Source of the DNA: Caldilineaceae bacterium SB0661_bin_34
GTDB lineage: Bacteria > Chloroflexota > Anaerolineae > Caldilineales > Caldilineaceae
Assembly: GCA_009841145.1 (NCBI GenBank)
Contig: VXMJ01000091.1
Span: 3,709-47,715, forward strand
Direction of reading: 5' to 3'
DNA: 44,007 bases
In this document: piece by piece, positions 26,970 through 34,342 of the stretch
Layout of the letters: each line of letters opens with the position of its first letter
How positions within the stretch are numbered: position 1 is the first letter of the stretch
Notes under the pieces: model-generated
The model's input: only the letters and a program-made list of their open reading frames with translations
The model's database searches: none
What the model was told of the DNA's origin: nothing
Made by a program: the position numbers and the translations under genes

Positions 26970-27824
26970 GTGAAGGTATCCACACAGCGGCGGTTCATCC
27001 GCGGCGTGTCCTATGCGATCTTGATTCTGTGGTCGCTGACGCTGGTCTTCCCGATGTACTGGGTGTTGATCACGTCGTTCAAGAATCCGGTGGACATGTC
27101 CATCAAGGCGACCTACCTGCCTTTCCTGGACTTCGAGCCGGGACTGCACGCCTGGCGCTATCTGTTTGTCGAACGCCTGGGCTGGTTCATGCAGCCCTTT
27201 TCCAACAGCATGATCGTGGCGTTCGTCTCGTCGTCCATCGCCCTGGTGGTCGGCTCGATGGCAGGCTATGCCCTGGCCCGCTTCGACTTCAACGGCAAGA
27301 ACAACTCCATCGTGCTTGGGTTCATGGCGCAACGGATGTTTCCCGGTGCCCTGTTCATACTGGCCTTTCTGGTGATGTTCCGGGAATTGAGGCTGCTGGA
27401 CACCAAGACGGCCCTGGTGATCGTCTATGCCGCCGGCGCCATCCCGTTCATCGTGTGGGTGATGCGGGATTTCTTCGAGGGCCTGCCGGTCGAAATCGAG
27501 GAAAGCGCCCTGATTGACGGGGCCAATCGCCTGGTGGTGATCTTTCGCATCGCCATGCCCCTGGCGGCGCCGGGCCTCGTGGCCGTGTTCGTGCTGTCGC
27601 TGATTGGGGCCTGGAACGAGTACATCGTGGCCCTGACCCTGACCTTCCGGGACTCGATCACCATCCCGCTGTTCATGGGGATGCAGGTGAGCCAGACTGG
27701 CTACACCGAATGGTGGAACATGAGCGCTATTTCGCTGGTGAGCGTGATTCCCGTGGTCACGGCGGGCATGGCCCTGGAAAAGTACATCACCAGCGGTCTG
27801 ACGTTCGGGGCTCTGAAGGGGTAG
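26970..27824 (+). CDS. ABC sugar transporter permease (MalG/UgpE type)
   Basis: The 284-residue inner-membrane protein is the second permease subunit of the importer, with about six helices and the coupling loop ESALIDGANRLVVIFRIAMP. Its start is GTG 26970, with GGGGG 4 nt upstream. It follows the first permease by 31 bp and is surely co-transcribed. A pair of hairpins follows the stop codon, and no ATPase gene comes next. Confidence 0.92.
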   Translation: MKVSTQRRFIRGVSYAILILWSLTLVFPMYWVLITSFKNPVDMSIKATYLPFLDFEPGLHAWRYLFVERLGWFMQPFSNSMIVAFVSSSIALVVGSMAGYALARFDFNGKNNSIVLGFMAQRMFPGALFILAFLVMFRELRLLDTKTALVIVYAAGAIPFIVWVMRDFFEGLPVEIEESALIDGANRLVVIFRIAMPLAAPGLVAVFVLSLIGAWNEYIVALTLTFRDSITIPLFMGMQVSQTGYTEWWNMSAISLVSVIPVVTAGMALEKYITSGLTFGALKG

Positions 27825-27832
27825 GCACAGAC

Positions 27833-27888
27833 GTTCCCTCCAAGGGAACTGCAGGTTCAGGATCCTTTGAGAGTGCCGGTCACGGCAC
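27833..27888 (+). terminator. Two hairpins downstream of the permease operon
   Basis: GTTCCCT-CCA-AGGGAAC (27833-27849) and GTGCCG-GTCA-CGGCAC (27873-27888) follow the last permease gene by 8 nt and 48 nt. Neither has a clear T run. They may terminate or protect the transcript of the importer genes, which converge with the next gene. Confidence 0.35.
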
Positions 27889-28030
27889 CCGGAAGTCCAC
27901 ACAGCCCCAGCGCTTGTACTTCGGTTTGGGCCTACACGGGGTCCGTCCGACAGACCGCAGGTGCACAACCTGCGATTTGCTCCAATCCGGGGCAGGTTGC
28001 ATCGTACAAGCGTGCTCCTGCCCGGCGCGA

Positions 28031-29077
28031 TTAGTCAATGCTAAACGGCGGAGTCCAGTCCGGCGCGGGTTTGAGGTCGGCCCGCGGCGTAACGCCCGGG
28101 TTGAAGACGTGTGGCGGAAGGAATCCCCGCAGGACGTTCGAAACGGCTTGGCCTACCGTGTGCTGGGCTTCGATGTGGGAGTGCACGGACCCGCCTGACG
28201 TATGGGGGGTTAGGGTGACCTGCTCCATGGTGCGGAACGGATGATCCGCCGGCATCGGTTCCTCTTCGAAGACATCCAGCGCGGCGCCTGCGATGCGATC
28301 CTCCTGCAGCACCCTTATCAAGTCCGGTTCGTTGATGACCCCGCCGCGACTGGTATTGATGAACAAGGCGGACCGCTTCATCTTCTTGAGCTCATCCCAG
28401 CCAATCAGGCCCCGCGTGGCCGGCGACAGCGGCACGTGCACGGAAATGTAGTCACAGACTTGCAGAACCGACGGCAGATCCCAGAGTTCGACATCCAGCG
28501 CCGCCGCGTCTTCGGCATTGGCCCAAGGATCGTGGGCCACGATCCGGTGCATGGCAGGCCGCATGCGCCTTGCCACCTCCTTGCCGATGCGGCCGAATCC
28601 AATGAGGCCCAGGGTCTGCTGGTTCATCCGGTGCACGGGTTTCATGCGGGGACGGATTTCAGCCCATTGGCCTTGGTGCAGCGCGCGATCGCACAAGGCA
28701 ATCTGCCGGGCTGCGCCGTAGATGAGGGCAGCTGTCTGGTCCGCCACCTCGTGCACACAGAAAACGGCGAGATTGGAGACGATGATGTTGTGGCGCGTCG
28801 CCGCTTCGGGGTCCACGCTGTCCATGCCGATGCCGTAGCGCTGCACCAACAAGCACTTCTCAAGGCCGGCAAACACCGTCTCGTTGAAGGGTGTGTACTG
28901 GCCGGCGAACAGGACCACGTCGGCATCGTGCGCCACCGCCAGGATTTCCTGCTCGGTGCGGGCCGGCGGATCCACGATCACCAGGTCCACATCCAGCCCG
29001 TCCCAGTACGTACGCTCGATCGCCAACTGCTCGTCGGACTTGCGCCAGGGATCGATATACACAACTTTCCACGTCAT
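28031..29077 (-). CDS. D-2-hydroxyacid dehydrogenase (phosphoglycerate-dehydrogenase-like)
   Basis: The 348-residue protein is a second D-isomer 2-hydroxyacid dehydrogenase. The NAD-binding GFGRIG is at 160-165, and catalytic Arg244 (NTSRGGVIN), Glu in the FEEEP segment (about 272) and His292 (TPHTSGG) are intact. It is only a distant paralogue of the one at 16379. The closest general type is phosphoglycerate dehydrogenase without the C-terminal regulatory domain, but many members act on glyoxylate, hydroxypyruvate or sugar acids. It faces the importer genes tail-to-tail and lies 62 bp after the thioredoxin-fold gene on the same strand, so the two could share a transcript. Confidence 0.87.
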   Translation of the reverse strand: MTWKVVYIDPWRKSDEQLAIERTYWDGLDVDLVIVDPPARTEQEILAVAHDADVVLFAGQYTPFNETVFAGLEKCLLVQRYGIGMDSVDPEAATRHNIIVSNLAVFCVHEVADQTAALIYGAARQIALCDRALHQGQWAEIRPRMKPVHRMNQQTLGLIGFGRIGKEVARRMRPAMHRIVAHDPWANAEDAAALDVELWDLPSVLQVCDYISVHVPLSPATRGLIGWDELKKMKRSALFINTSRGGVINEPDLIRVLQEDRIAGAALDVFEEEPMPADHPFRTMEQVTLTPHTSGGSVHSHIEAQHTVGQAVSNVLRGFLPPHVFNPGVTPRADLKPAPDWTPPFSID

Positions 29078-29139
29078 GGCATCACCGAAAGGGATGGGTT
29101 AATGCAGGAGATGGCCGCCCATCGGGGGAGGCCCGGTCT

Positions 29140-29760
29140 TTAGGACGAGGGGTATTCCTCGGCAAGCAGACTTTGGATGGCGGCCTCGGTCTCCGCATAC
29201 CTGCCTTCGCCGATGTGCCGGTAGCGAATATGGCCCTGCTTGTCGATCAGGATCTTGGTGGGCCAGTACCGGTTGCCAAAGGCGCGCCAGGTGGCACCGT
29301 CGTTGTCAAGGCAGACCGGGTACTCGATTTCCAGGTCCTTCACCGCCTGCTCCACATTGGTCAGATCCCGCTCGTAATTGAATTCCGGATAGTGGTTGCC
29401 GATGATGACCAGACCCTGGTCCGCGTACTTGGAGTTCCATTCCCTCAACGAGGGAATCGTGCGCTTGCAGTTGATTCAGCCGAAGGTCCACATGTCGATC
29501 AGGACCACCTTGCCCTCCAATTCAGCCAGGCGCAGCGGTCGGTTGCTGTTGATCCAGACCGTGTTGGCGATTTCCGGTGCCGGTCCCAGGTCCGGAAGGT
29601 CGGATCTGACTACGGGTCGGTCCTGTCCATCGGTAGGTCCGGGATCGGCTGCAGGCTGCGGGGTTGGCGCCCCGGGATCGATTTCAGGTTGCATCGGGGG
29701 CACCAGGCACGCGGCCAATACTGCCGGCAGGATCAGCACTAGGAAGATCAACGTACGCAT
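29140..29760 (-). CDS. Probable selenoprotein: thioredoxin-fold lipoprotein with UxxC redox centre
   Basis: Two adjacent frames (29760-29476 and onward from 29475 to 29140) are the same reading frame split by one TGA at 29476-29478. Read through, they give a 206-residue protein: signal peptide with lipobox LAAC (Cys18), a Pro-rich linker (20-50), then a TlpA/AhpC-like thioredoxin fold. The TGA falls at residue 95 in DMWTFG-U-INCKRT, exactly where relatives have the first Cys of WTFGCINC, so it most likely encodes selenocysteine, giving UxxC with Cys98. Downstream motifs GLVIIGNHYPEF and a cis-Pro segment YWPTKILIDKQG are intact and show no decay. A SECIS-like hairpin follows the TGA. It would reduce or oxidise thiols or peroxides outside the cytoplasm. 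The alternative is a pseudogene with one nonsense change. Confidence 0.8.
29439..29478 (-). promoter_or_regulatory. Putative bacterial SECIS element with UGA codon
   Basis: On the mRNA, the UGA (29478-29476) is followed by 18 nt and then AUUCCCUC-GUU-GAGGGAAU (29457-29439), a perfect 8-bp stem with a 3-nt loop. The loop begins 26 nt after the UGA and its first base is G followed by U. Known bacterial SECIS elements have a stem-loop inside the coding region with the apical loop about 16-37 nt after UGA and a G in the first two loop positions, so all conditions hold. Confidence 0.75.
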
Positions 29761-30669
29761 GGAAATCCTGTGTCAGTGTTGGGGCTGGTCACGGGCCAAA
29801 GGTACCCAGAGCCTATCAGGTTCGCAGTATACAGGAATTGTCGCAGGTTTCTCACGAGCATGCGCGGAGCAATCGCAATTGTAGGCTGCAGAGGTTCCAA
29901 GAACGTCGGATTTGGCATTGGCTCAGCCGGGACCGGTGATCAGCAGACATAACCGACTTCAGTGTTTTTGCCTTCACCATAATTTCACTGAGGTTTTTCG
30001 TTCCTCGGTTCGGTGTCATCCGCTGGAGAACAGCCACTGGATCGAGATTCTGGCCGAAGTACTCGGTGCAGACAGCCAGGTACAGCGTTGATTGGCGCCC
30101 ATTGGTCCCAAGTCCGACCGGATCACTCTTGGTAGATCCCAAGGAAGATGGGGACTTGGAGCCGGGGATGGTGTCCACAGTCAGGTGGAACCGGGCTCCA
30201 ATGTCGACGAGGAACAGGTGGCAGGCACTATGTACGAGCACATGAGGTCTGGAGAGATGTACGTAATCACTCTGGTGAAGGTTAGCAACCTCGCAATGGA
30301 AGATCCCTAGGACCTTTTGAAGGGAGATGTGTGAGGACCATGTGTCGTTGGACATGGAGCACCTAGACTAGAGCGTAGCTACTGCCCAGAACAGGCTGCC
30401 GGTGGACGATGGGCAGGAAAGTGATTCAGCGGTCCAGCCGCGCGGAAGATGCTGGCATCGTTCCCCGAACTAAGCTCTCACGCTCCGCTGCTTCCACTTT
30501 TTGCTGATGTTTGCCTTGGTCAAGTACAGGCACGACTCCAATGAGCTGCATCCCAGCAACAGCAGGCCCAAGCAAGTCGACAATTTTATTGGACATCTAC
30601 TGGAGACTCGTCTACAGACTGGATACTAAAGCTGCTTTCTAAGGCACGTACCGCCGCGCGCCATCCAGA
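29761..30669. other. Gene-poor stretch at the edge of the mobile region
   Basis: About 900 bp with no supported gene. Open frames on both strands (for example minus 30355-29852 and plus 30092-30310) have no recognisable domain or good start. Their composition suggests old, decayed coding sequence. GC falls through this stretch toward the AT-rich gene that follows, so it probably marks the boundary of an acquired segment. Confidence 0.45.
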
Positions 30670-32640
30670 TCATGTCAATATGTTTCGAATTTTGATTTGA
30701 GGAGAACTCCAATTTCTATTCATAAACCAATATCCATCAACCACAGATGACGAAGTCTGAATCGAAATCAAGCCAAACCACTTATCGGCGTCACTCTTGT
30801 GTCGAAGAGCAAGTTTGAAACAAATTGATCTCACTTGTGCAGAAGTAAAATAAATCGGAAAACTGGTAAGTGTGATCCCCAACTCTCCACCTTCCAATCT
30901 AAAAGAACAATCATGCATCTTGCCATCAAGCATAGTTTGCATTTTCGCTGAATCGAATGTACTAACAACGCGATCAGCAAACTCAGATGTAAGCCCATAA
31001 AACGAAAAAATTACATCAACTACAAAAGGACCTCCTAGGTGTTTCAATTCTGCATGTAACGACTTGGTGTTCTCAGTCCAGTAGGAACTGATCACCGTAC
31101 TTGTGTCTACACCTGGCAATGGTTGGCCTTTACTTGCAGGAAATAAGACATCCACAACATTCGCAAGCTGTGGTTCAGGGACTACAACATCAAAATCGCG
31201 AGACTTCCCTAGAGGAGACCGCAAATGCAATCCAAGAATCTCCATTTCCGAGTTCATAATATATTGATTTCCAAGGCCAGTACGTTGACTCACATAATAG
31301 AGGAGATCAATTTGATCCTTGAGGAGACTGCAAATGATCTCCAAATCAAATACACTCATTATCAACGGAAACGGATCGCCTTCTTTCTTCTCCAATAGGG
31401 CTCTTTGTTGGGCTTGCAGTGCTGGATAGCTGTCACCAGTAATGCACAGAATATAAATCTCGTCCACGGATGAAATGTTTACCCGACTGCCTTTGTTATT
31501 CACTAGCTTGACTGTGTTGTCATTCAATATAAGGGACCGACAACTCAGCCCCTGAGTATAGGCACCCTGACAAGCTATTTGGAAATCATTTTTCAATTTG
31601 GATCTGTCTCCTCTTTTCGCTAATGCTGTAAGCTTTTTTGATTTGACTTGAACTACAAATGCTTTGTTGCTATAGACAAAAAGCACATCAATCTCAGCTT
31701 TTATCTGTTTGCCCTTTAAAATGTTCACTCCTTGGTATGTTCGGCCATTCTGATTGGAATCAAACAAAATGTGATATACGATTCTTTCGGTGGCTGGGCC
31801 TCGGTTGCGCAACGCTTGTTGGCTGTATTTATTATCTTCACACATCCAGTAATATGGACTTTCATAGATGGATTGGTTCAAAAAAGTGTGATCTGCCAAA
31901 AAGTAACGTTGATCAAGCATGATCAACGGTGTGATCTCTGCATCATTGACGTCGTTAATATGGTCAAACTTTTTATTGGCTTCCCCAGGTTGGCATGAGA
32001 ACAGGTCAAAAAAGCGATTTACCGTTTCTGCTGGCTCGCTGTGCAGCTGCGTAGGGTCAATACAGAACACATCCAATAAATCAGTATTGGCGCACTCATT
32101 CTCCCGTGGATTAGCTCTTGTACCTTTGATCTCAACAGCAATGTTGATCATCGATTGTATACTGATTCCCAATGAGTTCTCGAACCACTCTTCGTCGTAG
32201 GCGTACCGATAGGATGCTAGTTCGAGCCATTGGAAGTCGTAAGCTCCCGGATTGTCATAAAAAATCGGCTCAACCAGCGGTTGGAGTTTCAGAATTTCTT
32301 CGACAGAATTAAATTTCTCTGATTGTAGGTCAGAAAATGACGGGAACTCGGACAATGAAACAGAATTGTGGAGTTCCTCTAACAAGCGGCCTGCCTTTTT
32401 TTGTTGACGCTCAAATGAAAATTTGCATTTGGGGAGTTCTAGGGTTATGGGATTCTTGATCATCAACCCCAGTAGAAATGATAGTTCTTTGTGATTGAGG
32501 CGATTGGTCCAGTTGACGTCCAAGATGTCGGATGGTGCAATAGCAATATTTTTCAATACCAATGTGCAATATGCATAAATGAAACCTTGTTTGTTGACCA
32601 AGTTGGTAAGTTGGGAAATAATCGGCGTGGGGTCTGCCAT
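30670..32640 (-). CDS. AT-rich large protein with PD-(D/E)XK-like nuclease motif
   Basis: The 656-residue protein was not recognised as a whole. Near its middle, ERIVYHIL then AEIDVLFVYSNKAFVVQVKS (about 20 residues) matches the order of a PD-(D/E)XK nuclease core: a helix Glu, an Asp in a strand, and Q-x-K in the next strand. The NERD and related nuclease-like domains look similar. The N-terminal third is mostly helical and the C-terminal third has alternating strands; no membrane segment is visible. Its base composition is far more AT-rich than every neighbour and its codon use follows, so it was probably acquired. ATG 32640 is preferred; the frame extends to GTG 32772 into the IS-adjacent hairpin. 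It lies next to an IS and the defence operon and may be a defence effector. Confidence 0.6.
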   Translation of the reverse strand: MADPTPIISQLTNLVNKQGFIYAYCTLVLKNIAIAPSDILDVNWTNRLNHKELSFLLGLMIKNPITLELPKCKFSFERQQKKAGRLLEELHNSVSLSEFPSFSDLQSEKFNSVEEILKLQPLVEPIFYDNPGAYDFQWLELASYRYAYDEEWFENSLGISIQSMINIAVEIKGTRANPRENECANTDLLDVFCIDPTQLHSEPAETVNRFFDLFSCQPGEANKKFDHINDVNDAEITPLIMLDQRYFLADHTFLNQSIYESPYYWMCEDNKYSQQALRNRGPATERIVYHILFDSNQNGRTYQGVNILKGKQIKAEIDVLFVYSNKAFVVQVKSKKLTALAKRGDRSKLKNDFQIACQGAYTQGLSCRSLILNDNTVKLVNNKGSRVNISSVDEIYILCITGDSYPALQAQQRALLEKKEGDPFPLIMSVFDLEIICSLLKDQIDLLYYVSQRTGLGNQYIMNSEMEILGLHLRSPLGKSRDFDVVVPEPQLANVVDVLFPASKGQPLPGVDTSTVISSYWTENTKSLHAELKHLGGPFVVDVIFSFYGLTSEFADRVVSTFDSAKMQTMLDGKMHDCSFRLEGGELGITLTSFPIYFTSAQVRSICFKLALRHKSDADKWFGLISIQTSSSVVDGYWFMNRNWSSPQIKIRNILT

Positions 32641-32722
32641 GTTTCTTCTCTTTGAATAGATTAGGTTGAACAATTGCTGCAATAGCATGATATTTGGCGG
32701 CCTTTTATAAATGTCGATGGCG

Positions 32723-32747
32723 TGAACAATTTTCGAGATAAAGATGT
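32723..32747 (+). repeat. Left copy of an imperfect 25-bp direct repeat
   Basis: The sequence TGAACAATTTTCGAG followed by ATAAAGATGT matches 22 of 25 positions at 43451-43475. Further similarity continues a few bases beyond. It lies next to an IS remnant here and a transposase remnant there, so it may be an IS end. Confidence 0.6.
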
Positions 32748-32753
32748 TGCCGG

Positions 32754-32784
32754 CTAGGGCAGGGCGCAGCACTCCCTGCCCTAG
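32754..32784. repeat. 11-bp perfect inverted repeat abutting the IS end
   Basis: CTAGGGCAGGG and CCCTGCCCTAG are exact complements separated by 9 nt. The right arm shares its final CTAG with the first bases of the IS. It may be a terminator-like target into which the element inserted. Confidence 0.6.
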
Positions 32785-33597
32785 TGAGCTGCTGAAGATT
32801 TGGTTTGGGAAGCGATCGGCAACGGCGTAAGGTACGCGGTACCGGAGTTCGGGCAGTCCGATGGGCCTTGAAGCCCCTGTTGCGGTACCGCATGTCCCCT
32901 GGTAGCCGCGCAGAGTTGTTGTTGTCTCATCCGGACGGCTTTGCTGCAGTCACCGGCTCGTCCAAGAGCTTGGCTAGGCGCATCAGATGGTAGTCCGTCG
33001 CCACCAAGTAGTCGGCCACACTGGTCTGCTCTGCGTTCCGGTAGTGGGTTCTCAGGAAGCTCTTGAGGCTGGCCACAGCCTCGATCAGTGTCCCGTCCAC
33101 GCTGAAGTGCTCGCCCGACAGCAGCCCTTCTTCGTCGGCCACCCACACCACCTCGTCGAAAAGGGCCCGGCCCGCGTCGTACGCCAGCAGCCGTTGCCGG
33201 TTCTTGGTGAAGACCGTGGCATCGAAGCTGCGCTCCTTCAGATCCATGTCTTGGAACTAGCAGTAGAGTAGGTTGTACTCGAGCTCCTCGCCGAAGGCGC
33301 GCTCGCTGCGCACCGAGTACAGGGCGATCAGGAGCGAGGCCTTCAGCAGCCGCTCCGGCGGCACCGAGGCGCGTCCCACCCGCGCGTACATGCGGTCGAA
33401 GGTCGGCGAGAACCATGCCAGGGCCGCATCGGCCACTTCCTCAATCCGCCGCAGCGGATGGTCCCGGGGGAACTGTTCCTTCAGGTCCACGATGACCAGC
33501 ATGCTGCGTTGGGGGTTGGGACCACCGCGCATCAGGAACTCCTTTGTTGCCATGCAGACCTAGTCCTAACTGGCCGCGTTTTTCAGCAGTCTACTAG
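32781..33597 (-). mobile_element. Deleted insertion sequence with terminal inverted repeats (IS1182/IS5-like)
   Basis: The ends are CTAGTGAGCTGCTGAA (32781-32796) and, on the other strand, CTAGTAGACTGCTGAA (33597-33582), matching 13 of 16 positions. Between them is a broken transposase gene read on the minus strand. The total of 817 bp is about half of a complete element of this kind, so it has lost its middle. The family name is from memory of end sequence and protein and should be checked. Confidence 0.7.
32927..33553 (-). pseudogene. Transposase pseudogene (nonsense codon and internal deletion)
   Basis: The frame from ATG 33553 reads as a DDE transposase N-terminus (RSMLVIVDLKEQFPRDHPLR; PPERLLKASLLIALYSVRSE; FGEELEYNLLYC). 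A TAG at 33257-33259 interrupts it where relatives continue with W-F-x-D-M-D-L, and the same frame resumes with DMDLKERSFDATVFTKNRQ and EHFSVDGTLIEA, which carries the first catalytic Asp. After LKSF the frame passes directly to a segment like the extreme C-terminus of the family (TDYHLMRLAKLL), so the other catalytic residues are deleted. It cannot transpose by itself. Confidence 0.8.
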
Positions 33598-34342
33598 AGA
33601 GTGAGAGGCACGAGAGCCAGGGCGTCTACGAAGGCGGATGCGGTCTTAGGGTACCCGGTCTCGTAGCAGCATGTGGGCGGGCGCGAACGCGGCGGAAGCC
33701 CTGCTCCCGCAGTTCCACGGCAGTGACAGAGTTGGTAGGCATAGGTCGGACCAAGGTGCTGCGGTGGTACCGGCAGAAGCCTGGATGCAGTGCGGCTCCC
33801 CGCTGGGTGGGATGGGCAAGCTCTCCCACCTGACATCGGCACAGGAGGCGCAGTTTATGGTGGTAGCCCGGGACTGGGTCGAGGCACAGTGGGGCATCGT
33901 TTACACACGCCTCAACCTTCAACTGGACCTGGTAGGAGACCTGCGCCCGCGCAGGGCCGCAGGCCGGTGGAGGGAGGGGGATGGCAATATCCTTCCGTGG
34001 TTTCCACGGACAAAAATCATAACGCAATCATCATAGTACCAGCTCCCAAGGCGGCCAGTATGACCGACCAGTGGGGGCTTTGGGTACCGCAGGTGTGCCG
34101 GTTGTCCTCGCAGGACACGCAAGTGCTCCCTGCCCTCCATCCTAGATGTTATGAGACTGAGTGGAAGGTACGTCATTTCATAACGTTGCGATATGATAGA
34201 TCTGGGTTGATTCGGCCCGGGTGGCCGCCTGTCGGAGTGGGAGGAGAGCACATGGGCAAGACGAATCTGTTTCGTCGTGATTTGGTTCGTTGTGCCACCA
34301 ATCCTCAGCAATCGTCCGGTCAACACAGTTCCTGGAATGCCC
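33598..34342. other. Non-coding or decayed region upstream of the defence operon
   Basis: About 745 bp. Frames on both strands (plus 33671-34036, minus 34027-33626) show no recognisable domain and are probably relics. The promoter of the operon should be near its right end; a TATGAT hexamer at about 34190 may be a -10 element, without a convincing -35. Confidence 0.4.

Noticed and set aside
26745-27968. Minus-strand open frame of 407 codons
   Set aside because: It is His/Gln/Arg-rich and lies opposite the two permease genes, which have clear transmembrane and EAA features.
29852-30355. Minus-strand open frame of 167 codons in the gap after the selenoprotein gene
   Set aside because: No recognisable domain, no ribosome site and unusual composition; a decayed gene is more likely than a working one.
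33257-33259. In-frame TAG in the transposase considered as a recoded codon
   Set aside because: The element also has lost its catalytic core, there is no recoding signal, and TAG is not the selenocysteine codon. A nonsense mutation is the simpler reading.
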